Below, piece after piece: positions 1-8,059 of a stretch of DNA of 44,756 nt. The stretch spans positions 1 to 44,756 of the forward strand of contig NZ_JABXXP010000003.1 of the NCBI RefSeq assembly GCF_013376155.1, read 5' to 3'. Below the pieces are notes generated by a model. It searched no databases. It was given only the letters and a program-made list of their open reading frames with translations, and was not told the DNA's origin. Position 1 is the stretch's first letter, and each line of letters begins with the position of its first letter. Position numbers and translations under genes: made by a program. The stretch is from Nguyenibacter vanlangensis (GTDB taxonomy: Bacteria > Pseudomonadota > Alphaproteobacteria > Acetobacterales > Acetobacteraceae).

Positions 1-205
1 CGGCCAGACCGCCGAACACCCGGGCCAGCGCCGCGTCGACGGCGCTGAGGTCGAGCGTCGGATCCAGGCGCGGGACCAGCGTCTGCGCCAGCAGGGACAC
101 GGCCGTGCCGGCGATGGCGATGTCCGCCTTGACGGCGGCGCTTTCGCTCTTACCCGCGACGTCGGTGATCAGGGTTTCGAGGGCGGTGACAGATTTCAGA
201 TTCAT
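1..205 (-). CDS. Phage hypothetical protein, partial at left edge
   Basis: An open frame starts at ATG 205 (MNLKSVTALETL) and runs off the left edge after 68 residues. It has no stop in the window and is too short for the complete-ORF list. It is amphipathic and alanine-rich, with no recognisable motif. It follows the lysis genes on the same strand, so it is probably another late phage gene. Its presence shows that the prophage continues beyond position 1. Function unknown. Confidence 0.55.
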   Translation of the reverse strand, partial: MNLKSVTALETLITDVAGKSESAAVKADIAIAGTAVSLLAQTLVPRLDPTLDLSAVDAALARVFGGLA

Positions 206-224
206 GGGGATCTCCAAATGCAAA

Positions 225-243
225 CACCGCCCTGGGGGCGGTG
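225..243 (-). terminator. Hairpin between lysis gene and next late gene
   Basis: Perfect 8-bp arms (225-232 and 236-243) enclose a 3-base loop. On the minus strand the hairpin is followed by TTTG, a weak U tract. It lies between the stop of the gene at 284 and the start at 205, so it may partly terminate or stabilise the lysis transcript. Confidence 0.4.
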
Positions 244-283
244 CGAATTGAATGAACGAGGCGCGCGCGCCGGATCCGTCCAG

Positions 284-655
284 TCAGCCAGGATCGGGCG
301 GCGGCATGCCGGGCAGCCCGTGCGACCGCAACAGTCGGCGCGGGTTGGCCTGGCCTGGATCCAGGCCGATCCTAGCTGCCAGGGCGCCGCGATCGGCGTC
401 GGCGGGGATCGCAAGGCTCTTGATCCCAGGTTGGATGACCGGGGCATTGCGCCCCCGGGCAGCGTTCAGCCAGGTCAGCAGCCGCCACAGCCATGTCAGT
501 CGCGAGCCCGCGGCGGGCGTCCAGATCTGCAGGATCACGCCAGCGCCGCAGCTACACGCGAGCGCGAACAGCGGAATTGCCTGCTGCCAGTGCTGCGGCA
601 GCATCGGCGCGACCAGCGACCATACGGTCGCCACCAGGGAGGCAGAGTCGTTCAT
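284..655 (-). CDS. Small membrane protein of the lysis cassette (holin candidate)
   Basis: 123 residues. There are one or two hydrophobic stretches in the first half (about residues 5-20 and 25-45), then a polar, proline- and arginine-rich tail ending in PGMPPPDPG. The ATG overlaps the stop of the endolysin gene by four bases, so the two are translationally coupled. Position next to an endolysin and small size with membrane segments suggest a holin or spanin-like lysis protein. No family signature is certain, so the role is inferred from context. Confidence 0.55.
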   Translation of the reverse strand: MNDSASLVATVWSLVAPMLPQHWQQAIPLFALACSCGAGVILQIWTPAAGSRLTWLWRLLTWLNAARGRNAPVIQPGIKSLAIPADADRGALAARIGLDPGQANPRRLLRSHGLPGMPPPDPG

Positions 656-1143
656 GCGTCAATTGCCTGCTGAAAGAGTGCGATACGATCGCGGTCGACC
701 GCACCGGCGCCGAGGGACGTGTTGTAGCCGGCCTTCCACGCTCGGCATTGAGATGCCGCGTCGCCGCGCGGCGGAAGGGGCACGGGGCTGCGCCAAAACA
801 CGATCGCCGACATCGCGGCGGCATAAGCGTCCGACTCGATCATTGCCGGCGCGGCGCCGACCGGCTGCCCTCTAAATCGTGCGGGCAGATATCCCAGCAC
901 GACCTGTCTCAAGGGGGGCTCGACGACCAGAAAATTGCGCCAGACGTCGTCGTGAGTGCGCGGCTCTACCTGCCAAAACCCCAACGCGGGGCCGCCTTCC
1001 TGCACCTTGGTCCGGTATCCGGTTTCGGCATTGCCGATGCCGGTCGCCAGTTGCAGGCGTGCGACTGGATCGCCGGGTAATGCCAGCGCCGCCAGGACGG
1101 GCAGGATGATGCGGGCCTTGATGTCGCTGATCAGACCGGTCAT
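652..1143 (-). CDS. Phage endolysin, lysozyme/transglycosylase-like
   Basis: 163 residues from ATG 1143, whose ATGA overlaps the stop of the upstream gene; the longer upstream frame has no reason to be used. The segment GNAETGYRT followed by GGPALGFWQVEP is typical of phage lysozyme-like peptidoglycan hydrolases that cut the glycan strand, and the Glu in NAETGY is the likely catalytic acid. No signal peptide is visible, so it should need a holin to reach the periplasm; two small membrane proteins flank it. Confidence 0.75.
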   Translation of the reverse strand: MTGLISDIKARIILPVLAALALPGDPVARLQLATGIGNAETGYRTKVQEGGPALGFWQVEPRTHDDVWRNFLVVEPPLRQVVLGYLPARFRGQPVGAAPAMIESDAYAAAMSAIVFWRSPVPLPPRGDAASQCRAWKAGYNTSLGAGAVDRDRIALFQQAIDA

Positions 1144-1409
1144 GGCGCCAGCCCCAGCAGCTTGGCCGCACCAAGTGCGAACCCGGTTCCAACCGCCGCC
1201 CACCCCCCGTTGATGATACCGCGCAGGGACTGGCTCTTCTTGACCTCCGCCAGCAGGTCTCGCAGTCCCTGCTTGAGGTCCTGCAGGTCCGCCTTCGTGC
1301 TACTGACCTCGTTTTTCAGGATTGCGATCTGACGGTCAATGTCGCGCACGTCCTCGCGCATCGCGTCGAATTCCGGCCGCCGGATATAATCGGCAGTCTC
1401 GTCGGCCAT
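1140..1409 (-). CDS. Coiled-coil plus C-terminal membrane segment protein, XhlA/holin-like
   Basis: 89 residues from ATG 1409, preceded by GGAGG at good spacing; an upstream in-frame TTG is less likely. Residues about 15-60 are heptad-rich and charged (coiled coil), and the last 25 residues form a hydrophobic Gly/Ala-rich membrane segment ending GAAKLLGLAP. This layout matches haemolysin XhlA-type lysis proteins. Its stop overlaps the endolysin start. Family assignment rests on architecture only. Confidence 0.6.
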   Translation of the reverse strand: MADETADYIRRPEFDAMREDVRDIDRQIAILKNEVSSTKADLQDLKQGLRDLLAEVKKSQSLRGIINGGWAAVGTGFALGAAKLLGLAP

Positions 1410-1422
1410 CCGGCCCTCCAAT

Positions 1423-1445
1423 AAAAAAGCCGCCCGGTGGGCGGC
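1423..1445 (-). terminator. Intrinsic terminator after tail spike gene
   Basis: Perfect 7-bp GC stem (1429-1435 with 1439-1445), 3-base loop, and six Us on the minus-strand transcript (A run 1423-1428). It sits directly after the spike gene stop and before the lysis cassette, so it probably separates tail from lysis gene expression or sets their ratio. Confidence 0.85.
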
Positions 1446-1446
1446 A

Positions 1447-3051
1447 TCAATTCTGGCTAGCGGTCTGAGTGGCCCACGTCAGGGTCTGGTTGGGCGATCC
1501 GTTTTGATAGGTCGCGGGCGCTGATCCAGATCCGTAATAGCGCTCGGGGGGCACAGCCAGGTTAATGACGTTCTTCGTGGATCCCGTTGAGCACGATGCC
1601 CCTGACGTCACATACATGGTGCCATCGTTGAAATCATGATCATCGATGATCAGACTGCCCCCATGGACGACACTACAATTTGACGTCGAATTAAACACGA
1701 TGGACGCGACAGCAGGGTGCTGCGTGTAAATCCGACCAAACTGGACAAACGCGCTGCCGTCGAGAGCGATATCTCCGCTGTTTGCAATAGCCGCCGGCGT
1801 CGCTGCCGTCAGATCGAGATGTTGGGTTTCCATTTGATCGATCTGGAATGATGCCCCATCACTACCATTCCAGACACACCGTAATCCCTGGTCGCAATCG
1901 ATCGTCCCGATCTGGACTTTGGTTGCTGTGCCGCCTGGCCGTGTCGCGCCGGTAGCGTCGGCAGCCGATCCGTCTGCAAGGGTCCTGACCCCGGACGCCA
2001 CCCCAAATACGAATATTTTATCCAGCATGGGGCTATCGACACGCCCAAGCTGTATAACGTTCGTATTGGTTTGTTGGTATTTTAAGACATCTAGTCCACC
2101 CGAGACGTAATCCCATTCGTGTATATTATAGATACGGTCCACATCATATGAATGATGAATGTCGGAGAGATAAATGTAAACTTGCCCGAACTGATTGTAT
2201 ATGCTCACTCGTCCTGAGAAATCAGCATGAATACCCCTCGTCACGCCCATCCACGTCAAATCACTGAACTCGATGCTTCCAGGGACCGTTTCAACGTCAA
2301 AGACGGGCGGATAATTGTTCGGCGTCCACGACGGTATCGAGCCCCCGGGCGATGGATTTGCAGATGGAGGCTGTCCCTCATAGATCTCGCATCCCCGTAT
2401 CTTGGTGCCGATCACGCCAGATCCTGTAAAAAGAAATGGAGACGCGGTAGAGCCAATGAAGGACGACGAAATGCTGAATATCGTGCCTCCCCCAAGCGCA
2501 TTTGCCTGCTGGAGAGACGATGGGACGCAGTCAAACACGCCCGGATTAAGCGCAGAAATTTGCGAGGCAATATTGTAAACACGTGGAAGGAATTTAATCC
2601 TTACCCCGCCTCCGTGGCTGGTGGCTGAGTTTATCGCGCGTTGGATCGAAGGCGCATCGTCCGATCCATCTGCAGGAATCTTCAGAGAATCAGGAACAAC
2701 AATGAATTGTTCGGTGACATAGCTACCCGCTGAGACGGTCGTTGTGCTGGAAATGGACGGCGAAGAGCTTATTGTTGCGCTAGTGACGGTCCCGCCATTA
2801 ATTGCCGGCGCCGTCAACGTCTGATTGGTCGACGCTCCGCCTTGCCGCAGCACCAGCCCCGCCTCGGCCTCCGTTGCACGCTGGATCTCGGCCGTGAGGC
2901 CGGACAGGTCTGCCTTGCCCTGCTGCATCGTGTTGAGCGCCGCCGCCGTGAGCACGGTGCCCGGAGCGAACGGCACGATCTGGGACTGTGCGTGCGCAGC
3001 CCCAATGCCCAGGGTGCAGCACAGCAGGGTTGCTGTGAGGATTCGGATCAT
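1447..3051 (-). CDS. Tail spike-like protein, pectate-lyase-type beta-helix, with Sec signal peptide
   Basis: 534 residues. The N-terminus (MIRILTATLLCCTLGIGAAH, then AQS) looks like a classical signal peptide with an AxA cleavage site near residue 21. Residues about 60-110 are Ser/Thr-rich. The segment with IPADGSDDAPSIQRAINSA and GGGVRIKFLP is the usual entry into a right-handed beta-helix (pectate lyase 3-like fold), followed by repetitive beta-rich sequence to the end. Such proteins bind or cut host surface polysaccharide. It is the last gene of the tail block. A signal peptide is unusual for a virion protein. Confidence 0.7.
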   Translation of the reverse strand: MIRILTATLLCCTLGIGAAHAQSQIVPFAPGTVLTAAALNTMQQGKADLSGLTAEIQRATEAEAGLVLRQGGASTNQTLTAPAINGGTVTSATISSSPSISSTTTVSAGSYVTEQFIVVPDSLKIPADGSDDAPSIQRAINSATSHGGGVRIKFLPRVYNIASQISALNPGVFDCVPSSLQQANALGGGTIFSISSSFIGSTASPFLFTGSGVIGTKIRGCEIYEGQPPSANPSPGGSIPSWTPNNYPPVFDVETVPGSIEFSDLTWMGVTRGIHADFSGRVSIYNQFGQVYIYLSDIHHSYDVDRIYNIHEWDYVSGGLDVLKYQQTNTNVIQLGRVDSPMLDKIFVFGVASGVRTLADGSAADATGATRPGGTATKVQIGTIDCDQGLRCVWNGSDGASFQIDQMETQHLDLTAATPAAIANSGDIALDGSAFVQFGRIYTQHPAVASIVFNSTSNCSVVHGGSLIIDDHDFNDGTMYVTSGASCSTGSTKNVINLAVPPERYYGSGSAPATYQNGSPNQTLTWATQTASQN

Positions 3052-3067
3052 GTCGTGCCTCTGACAA

Positions 3068-3256
3068 TCACGACGTAGGCGCCGTGTAGGTGCTGCCGAT
3101 CGGATATTGGGCGGTCGGGTCTGCGACGGCGGCGCTACCGGCTGGGGGCGCCCAGGTGGACGATCCGTCCCACATCACGCGGTTCCAGACGTAACCAGCC
3201 GCGCCGCCGTCAGTCTCGGTGGTGTAATAGACTGCATATTGTGTTGCTGTGGCCAT
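3068..3256 (-). CDS. Small tail-region protein, unknown
   Basis: 62 residues, rich in Tyr, Trp, Ala and Thr (for example YVWNRVMWDGSSTWAPP). It lies between the fibre and spike genes with short gaps on both sides, which suggests co-transcription. It may be a short structural or fibre-assembly protein. It has no recognised motif and no membrane segment. Confidence 0.5.
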   Translation of the reverse strand: MATATQYAVYYTTETDGGAAGYVWNRVMWDGSSTWAPPAGSAAVADPTAQYPIGSTYTAPTS

Positions 3257-3266
3257 GTCGGGTGCC

Positions 3267-4550
3267 TCACGCGCTGTAACATTCTATCTCGACAAACCCT
3301 GCGCCCCCGCTCCCGCCGGAGACCCCTGGAGAGTTTCCCGACGACGCAACGGTAGGGCACGCCCCAGATCCCCCCGCACCGACGGAACCCCCGTTGCCAG
3401 CGCTGCCCGTCCCTACTGAGCTACCGCCGAGCCCAAACGGCCCAGAGCCGCCGGAGCCGGAGAACCCGTAAAAGCTGCCGGATGGGTCGATCGCAATACC
3501 GAACCCGCCGGGCGCTCCAGGCAGATTGACCACCAAATTGAATGATCCTGCGGGGAACGAGCAAAATGCGGGTGACGGCGCCCCCGAACTCAGAACGGAC
3601 GAGCTGTTGCTATTGGGCGCCGGCGCGGAGATTCCGCCTGGAGCGATCACGGCGTTGCCAATACTGGTCTGTCCGCCATTGCTCGCCTGGCCGCCGCCGG
3701 CGCCGACGGTCACCGGGACGGTCGTCGCCGATGTGCTGCCGAACAATTCGGCGTAGGTGAACCAGGCCTCGAACGAAGACCCGGCCGAGCCGCCACCAGA
3801 TGGATTCGCCTGCCCAGCAGGTACGCCGCCGGCGTAGTAACCGCCGCCTCCGCCCCCCGTGCCGCGAACTCGGAATTTGCTGTTCGCCGTTGCGCCGGTG
3901 GGCGCCGTGTAGGTGCCGCTAGCGGTGAATTGCTGTGTCGCGATCAGGCGTCCGGGGTTGACTGCGGCTTGGGCGGCAGTCACATCCGCGTAGTTGGCGA
4001 GATCTTCTTCGTCCGTATTGTCGATCTGATACCGGAGGCGACCGGATCCAGTGTTGTCCCATCCAAGATAGACCTTGTTGGATCCTTGATTTGCTCCGCC
4101 GCCCTGCTGGACGGGGGTGAAGCCGAGGGCCGGCTGAAGGCCTGCGAACAATGACTGCCAAGTAGCACCTGATGCGCCCGGCACCGTCGTGTTGTTGTCC
4201 GCGGTCGAAACCCAGAACTGCCCCGGCGTCGACCCGGCGAGCACCGCGCCCGCCGGATATCCGCCGATCGCCGTAGCAAATGCCGTATCGAACTGCGGCC
4301 AGTTTCCCGCGCAAAATGCCTGATCGACCGCAGACGTCATGTTGAGGATGCCGTTGACGTCTCTCCCGTCCTGCGGGGTTCCGCCCGAGCCTAAGGGCTG
4401 GAATGTCTGGGGCGGAAACCCGTCCGTTAACGACGCCGCACCAGGATCGGTGGAGATCTGAGAGGCCGTAGGAATCTGGCGGATGTAAGCGTTTCCCGCT
4501 CCGCTCGCGAATGGAACGGAGATCTTGGTCGGGAAGTCGGACTGTTTCAT
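3267..4550 (-). CDS. Phage tail fibre with glycine-rich C-terminal domain
   Basis: 427 residues. The N-terminal part (about 1-120) resembles phage tail proteins of this kind, with SDFPTKISVPFASGAGNAYI and DVNGILNM motifs. A GLQPALGFTPVQQGG linker is followed by a YLGWDN segment. From about residue 225 the protein becomes very glycine-rich (GTGGGGGGYYAGGV and many GGSG runs) to the C-terminus. Glycine-rich tips of this kind occur in receptor-binding fibres and adhesins. It lies directly downstream of the DUF2612 baseplate gene. Confidence 0.75.
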   Translation of the reverse strand: MKQSDFPTKISVPFASGAGNAYIRQIPTASQISTDPGAASLTDGFPPQTFQPLGSGGTPQDGRDVNGILNMTSAVDQAFCAGNWPQFDTAFATAIGGYPAGAVLAGSTPGQFWVSTADNNTTVPGASGATWQSLFAGLQPALGFTPVQQGGGANQGSNKVYLGWDNTGSGRLRYQIDNTDEEDLANYADVTAAQAAVNPGRLIATQQFTASGTYTAPTGATANSKFRVRGTGGGGGGYYAGGVPAGQANPSGGGSAGSSFEAWFTYAELFGSTSATTVPVTVGAGGGQASNGGQTSIGNAVIAPGGISAPAPNSNSSSVLSSGAPSPAFCSFPAGSFNLVVNLPGAPGGFGIAIDPSGSFYGFSGSGGSGPFGLGGSSVGTGSAGNGGSVGAGGSGACPTVASSGNSPGVSGGSGGAGFVEIECYSA

Positions 4551-4561
4551 GGGATCGCTGC

Positions 4562-5179
4562 CTACGACATGGGACTGACGTCGAGGTAAAAATCATTGTC
4601 GAGAGTGGTGCCGGTCGCCGTCTGGCGGTACGATATCTGCACGCCCGCGGGCCTGGGCAGGATGCCGGACGTCACGACCACAGACACATCGACGGGCGTC
4701 AGGACGAATTCGAAAACATAGGTCATCGTCATGTTGCCGCTGTCTGCGACGTAGCAAGCCCCGCGGCCGGAAAAGAGGATGGCCAGGATGGCATTGATCG
4801 AGGTGATCGACCCGTTCGTGATATTCGCCGCCGCCTTCGCCATGATGAGTTGGCGATAGGCATCGTCGGTCAGGGAGTAATTCCCTGTGGTGGCGCCGCC
4901 GCTGTAGAGGATACCAGATCCAAACGTCGTGACGGTTGGCGACTGCTGGGCGAATCCGATGTAGGAGGTGTTCGCGACCTGGAGCACCCGCCCCACACCG
5001 ACGATCCTGCCCCAGACGTCCAGGCCGTACCCGGTGGCGGTCTGGACGTTCCAAATCAGGTCATAGAAGTTCTGGATATCGCTCGATGGGTCGATCGACT
5101 GGTTCCAAGCTTCAATCAGCGCATTGATCGTCGGTGAATTCGCATATTGCGAGATGATCGTCTGCTGGACATTGTCCAT
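4562..5179 (-). CDS. DUF2612 baseplate/tail protein
   Basis: 205 residues. The motifs SIDPSSDIQNFYDLIWNV, GYGLDVWGRIVGV and DDAYRQLIMAKAAANITNGS are hallmarks of DUF2612 proteins, which follow gpJ in myophage baseplate clusters and probably connect the baseplate to the fibres (gpI-like role). It is next to the gpJ gene (1-base gap) and upstream of the fibre gene. The frame is intact and full-length. Confidence 0.85.
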   Translation of the reverse strand: MDNVQQTIISQYANSPTINALIEAWNQSIDPSSDIQNFYDLIWNVQTATGYGLDVWGRIVGVGRVLQVANTSYIGFAQQSPTVTTFGSGILYSGGATTGNYSLTDDAYRQLIMAKAAANITNGSITSINAILAILFSGRGACYVADSGNMTMTYVFEFVLTPVDVSVVVTSGILPRPAGVQISYRQTATGTTLDNDFYLDVSPMS

Positions 5180-5180
5180 G

Positions 5181-6427
5181 TCATGCTAGGCTCATCGTTA
5201 TGTTGGCATCAGCGATCGTCGGGACCTGATTGATGTTCAGTTGGGCCGTGAAGCCAACCGGGTTCACTGCCAGGCCGATCGTGATTTCGACCACCTGTGC
5301 CCATGCGCCAAGCGCGATGATGCCGGCCATGTAGCGACTGGCAAGCAGTTTCGCGCCGATCCGTGCCCGCGTGCCACCATCCGATCCGGTGAAGGCATTG
5401 ATGACCGCCACCTGGATATCTTCCAGTGCGGTGGATGGAACCGAAGTTGAGTTCACGATCACCACGTTGATGTAGATCGGCGTCGGTTGCGCAACGTCAT
5501 AGAGCACATTGTAGCTCGGCCCATTGCCTCCGTAGACCGGGTTAGGGTCTTGGACGGTTACCGACGTGCCACCAGTGTAGGAGCAGCCTGGCGGCTTCTT
5601 CTGGATAATCGCGACGCCGATATCGGATGGTGCGCCGCCGGCAACGCAGCAATAAAGCGAATTGGCGGCCACAGAGACGCCACCGATGGTCTGCGCCTCG
5701 TTCGTCGGGTTATCGACCACGTACGCGTCAGTGACGCCAGGCACGCCAGGCGCGCCGGAGCCGCCGAGGATATTTCCCAAGACCGAGGCGTTCATTCCGG
5801 CGGAATTGGCCGCCACGGTCTGCTGCCGGCGCGCTTCGAATGCCGCGCGGCTTCGACGTCAGACCCGATCACGCCTTCGGATGGATTCGTCACGCTGGTC
5901 AATCCTGGCACGGATTGCGCCAGAGAAATAGCACCCGAAGCGCAAGGGATCGGACCGGTCGTCGTGCAAGCGAACTGGACGGTAACCGATCCCGATGCCG
6001 ATATCGTTGCCGCAGCAGACGAGGTGTATGTGTTGCCCGAGGTATCCTGGGCGAGCGTTCCTTGATTGATGACCGTGCCCGGCGCGCCTGCACAAATGCA
6101 TGCCACGGTCGTGGCCGTGGCGGGCAGGCGGGTCATGAAGTAGATGAGGCCGATAGCATCCTGCCAGATCCCCGACGATGTCGCGGGGTCGACCATAGCG
6201 GTCAGGGAAAGGAACGCGCCGTTCTTGTCCTGGATGATGGCCGCCAGAGAGCCTGCAAGCTGACCTTGAGGCGTCCGGTCGTCCATGTTCAGCGTGCCGC
6301 CGAACGCACCATTGATATCGCTCTCTGTCCCTGTGACGACATCCGTTACCGCGGGGGCTACGGGTCCGGCGGCCGAGAACGTGATGTCCGGCACTGACGT
6401 GGTTAGGGACGTGCTAGAACCCGACAC
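5181..6427 (-). pseudogene. Baseplate J-like protein, broken by an apparent 1-base deletion
   Basis: Two overlapping frames together encode one gpJ-like baseplate wedge protein. The first (6427 to 5792) is normal up to NPSEGVIGSDVEAAR and then degenerates. Reading one frame over from about 5842 gives FEARRQQTVAANSAGMN and continues normally to the stop at 5181. The gpJ family has GSDVExRAAFExRR at this place, so restoring one G in the minus-strand CGGCATTC (near 5841-5844) repairs the gene. This is either a real frameshift or a sequencing error. No slippery heptamer is visible there. Intact, the product would be about 400 residues. Confidence 0.8.
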
Positions 6428-6764
6428 TCGCGGTCGCTCCGGTTACGCTGGTGATCTGGATTTGCCCGCTCAGGGCGCGAGCGTTGAATGCTGTGAAGAA
6501 GCACTGCGCCGACGCGACGTCAGGCACCTGCTCCGCATTGCTGATGATGTAGGATCGGACCAGATTCGCCGGCGGCAAATATCCCAGGATCTGGGCGAAG
6601 AATGGGATGCCAAGATCCTGGTTGAACCAGCATTCGTTGGAGAATGTCCGGACATAGCTCGACGCGTCTTGAGCCAGGGAATACGGTTCCGACGCGACCG
6701 CTATGTTTCCGCTGGCGTCAGATACCAAATCCCACGTCGTGCGATCGAGCAGGAGGGTTTGCAT
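6414..6764 (-). CDS. Baseplate wedge protein, gp25-like
   Basis: 116 residues from ATG 6764, which has AGAGG six bases upstream; the longer frame to 6833 would run through a terminator hairpin. The pattern LLLDRTTWDLV...SYVRTFSNECWFNQDLGIPFF is the short gp25/gpW-like baseplate protein found just before gpJ in simple myophages. Its 3' end overlaps the gpJ start by 14 bases. It is the first gene after the first cargo island, so its transcription must pass, or start after, the terminator at 6779-6801. Confidence 0.7.
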   Translation of the reverse strand: MQTLLLDRTTWDLVSDASGNIAVASEPYSLAQDASSYVRTFSNECWFNQDLGIPFFAQILGYLPPANLVRSYIISNAEQVPDVASAQCFFTAFNARALSGQIQITSVTGATASVGF

Positions 6765-6774
6765 CTGGCCTCTG

Positions 6775-6801
6775 CAACAAAAAAAGCCGCCCCGAAGGAC
6801 G
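6775..6801 (-). terminator. Intrinsic terminator directly upstream of the gp25-like gene
   Basis: Minus-strand stem of about 8 bp with a TTCG tetraloop (arms around 6785-6792 and 6797-6804), followed by seven Us and GTTGC. It lies only about 15 bases upstream of the gene's ribosome binding site. A terminator in this place shields the late gene from, or conditions its expression on, transcription from the cargo island. End coordinates are approximate by a few bases. Confidence 0.8.
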
Positions 6802-6824
6802 GCTCTGGACGCAAGTATGGCGTC
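6802..6824 (-). repeat. 23-base conserved element, copy A
   Basis: On the minus strand it starts GACGCCATA and ends TGCGTCCAGAGC. It matches 25428-25450 at 20 of 23 positions. It contains GACGC/GCGTC arms 7 bases apart and leads directly into the terminator. It has no complete sigma-70 promoter (TTGACG is present here but not in copy B, and there is no -10 at the right distance). Function unknown. Confidence 0.65.
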
Positions 6825-7030
6825 AAGAACCATAGATGGTTCGCGGACCGGGTGTCAAATGAAAAGGGCGGCCGATTCACACCCACTCCGTGATCCGTGT
6901 TATGGCGAAGCGTGATCCCGCGACCCAAAGATTCGCAGCCCTCGAAGCTGACGCAGAATGAGCAGATCAAGCTGACGGCCGGATTGGCGACCCATGCTAT
7001 TGCCCGCACCAACTTACGGAGTCTGAAAGA

Positions 7031-7129
7031 ATGAGCCCGAGAGATATATTGGATTTTGGCCCTCCGATCGCCGTAATCGTTATCGGATTGATCTCCATCG
7101 CAGCCCTTCGGTGGGGGCACCGTCACTGA
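7031..7129 (+). CDS. Possible 32-residue single-pass membrane peptide
   Basis: MSPRDILDFGPPIAVIVIGL, then a further hydrophobic run ending ALRWGHRH. One clean membrane segment (residues about 10-26) is followed by a basic tail. It is too short for the usual ORF cut-off, and no strong ribosome site is visible. It lies in the otherwise empty stretch 6834-7211 just before the DUF29 gene. Reported because the hydrophobic core is well formed. Coding status is uncertain. Confidence 0.3.
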   Translation: MSPRDILDFGPPIAVIVIGLISIAALRWGHRH

Positions 7130-7211
7130 GCTTCGCCGCTCATTGACCCGCCACGCACTCGCCTCGTGATCGATACTACGGCGCCAGTCAGACACACAAG
7201 GGACCACGACC

Positions 7212-7655
7212 ATGACGGTCAGCTACGATCAGGACATCGTCGCATGGGCTGCCGAGCAGGCGCGGCTCATTCGCGCCGGGCAATTCGACAAGCTCGATAT
7301 CGAGCATATCGCGGACGAGATCGAAGACGTGGGCAAGGGCGAGCAGCGCGAATTGGCGAGCCGCATGGCGATGCTGGTTACTCACCTGCTCAAATGGCTC
7401 TATCAGCCGGCATTTCGGTCGGCATCTTGGTCCGGTTCGATCCGCGAGCAGCGGCGACGTATCCGGCTGGCCCTGAAGAGGACGCCAAGCCTTAAGGCAT
7501 CGCTGATCGACCCAGACTGGCTCGAGGAGGCATGGAGCGAAGGGCTTACGAAGGCGATCACCGAGACTGGACTCGATGCCTTCCCTGAGGCGCCGATCTG
7601 GACGGCCGACCAGATGTTGACCGAGGGATGGCTGCCGGGCGGAGCCGAAGACTGA
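7212..7655 (+). CDS. DUF29 family protein
   Basis: 147 residues, ATG 7212 with AGGGA upstream. YDQDIVAWAAEQARLIRAGQ, then DIEHIADEIEDVGKGEQREL and MLVTHLLKWLYQP, are the signature of DUF29, a helical family common in cyanobacteria and alphaproteobacteria with unknown biochemical role. It is on the plus strand, opposite to the surrounding baseplate genes, so it belongs to the cargo island rather than the late operon. Confidence 0.85.
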   Translation: MTVSYDQDIVAWAAEQARLIRAGQFDKLDIEHIADEIEDVGKGEQRELASRMAMLVTHLLKWLYQPAFRSASWSGSIREQRRRIRLALKRTPSLKASLIDPDWLEEAWSEGLTKAITETGLDAFPEAPIWTADQMLTEGWLPGGAED

Positions 7656-8059
7656 TCACCAAAGATTCGGCTCAAGACCCCAGAGCCCAGCGTGTAGGGC
7701 CACAAAGAACGCCAGCCCGTTGAAGGCTGATTGAGCGTTCCCAAATCGGAAAGCTCAAAATCTCGCCCTCAGAAGACGAAGGAATACCGTCTCACGCTTG
7801 ACGCGGCGAACATATCGCCATGGTCGAGAAAAAGGGCCAGCCGCCTTGGCGAAGCTGGGCGCGTGCCTTACATTCCGCTGCGCCAGTTCCGCGACTAGCT
7901 GTGTCATTCGCGGTGTCATAAGCGGCGGTGTCCGTCCTAGCGCCGCTTCTGGCTCCATCATTCCTGCCGGCACTGCCGCGCGCGCCTGATAGAATCGGCT
8001 GCGGGTGCGGCACAAGAGCAATGAAGCCACCTGCAGCAGTATATGATCCCCTTTTTGCG
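7656..8059. other. 404-base stretch without a convincing gene
   Basis: Open frames exist on both strands here but are arginine- and proline-rich, lack ribosome sites and have no recognisable motif. I see no tRNA, strong terminator or repeat. It separates the plus-strand DUF29 gene from the minus-strand DUF2442 gene, so both genes end into it. Confidence 0.5.
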
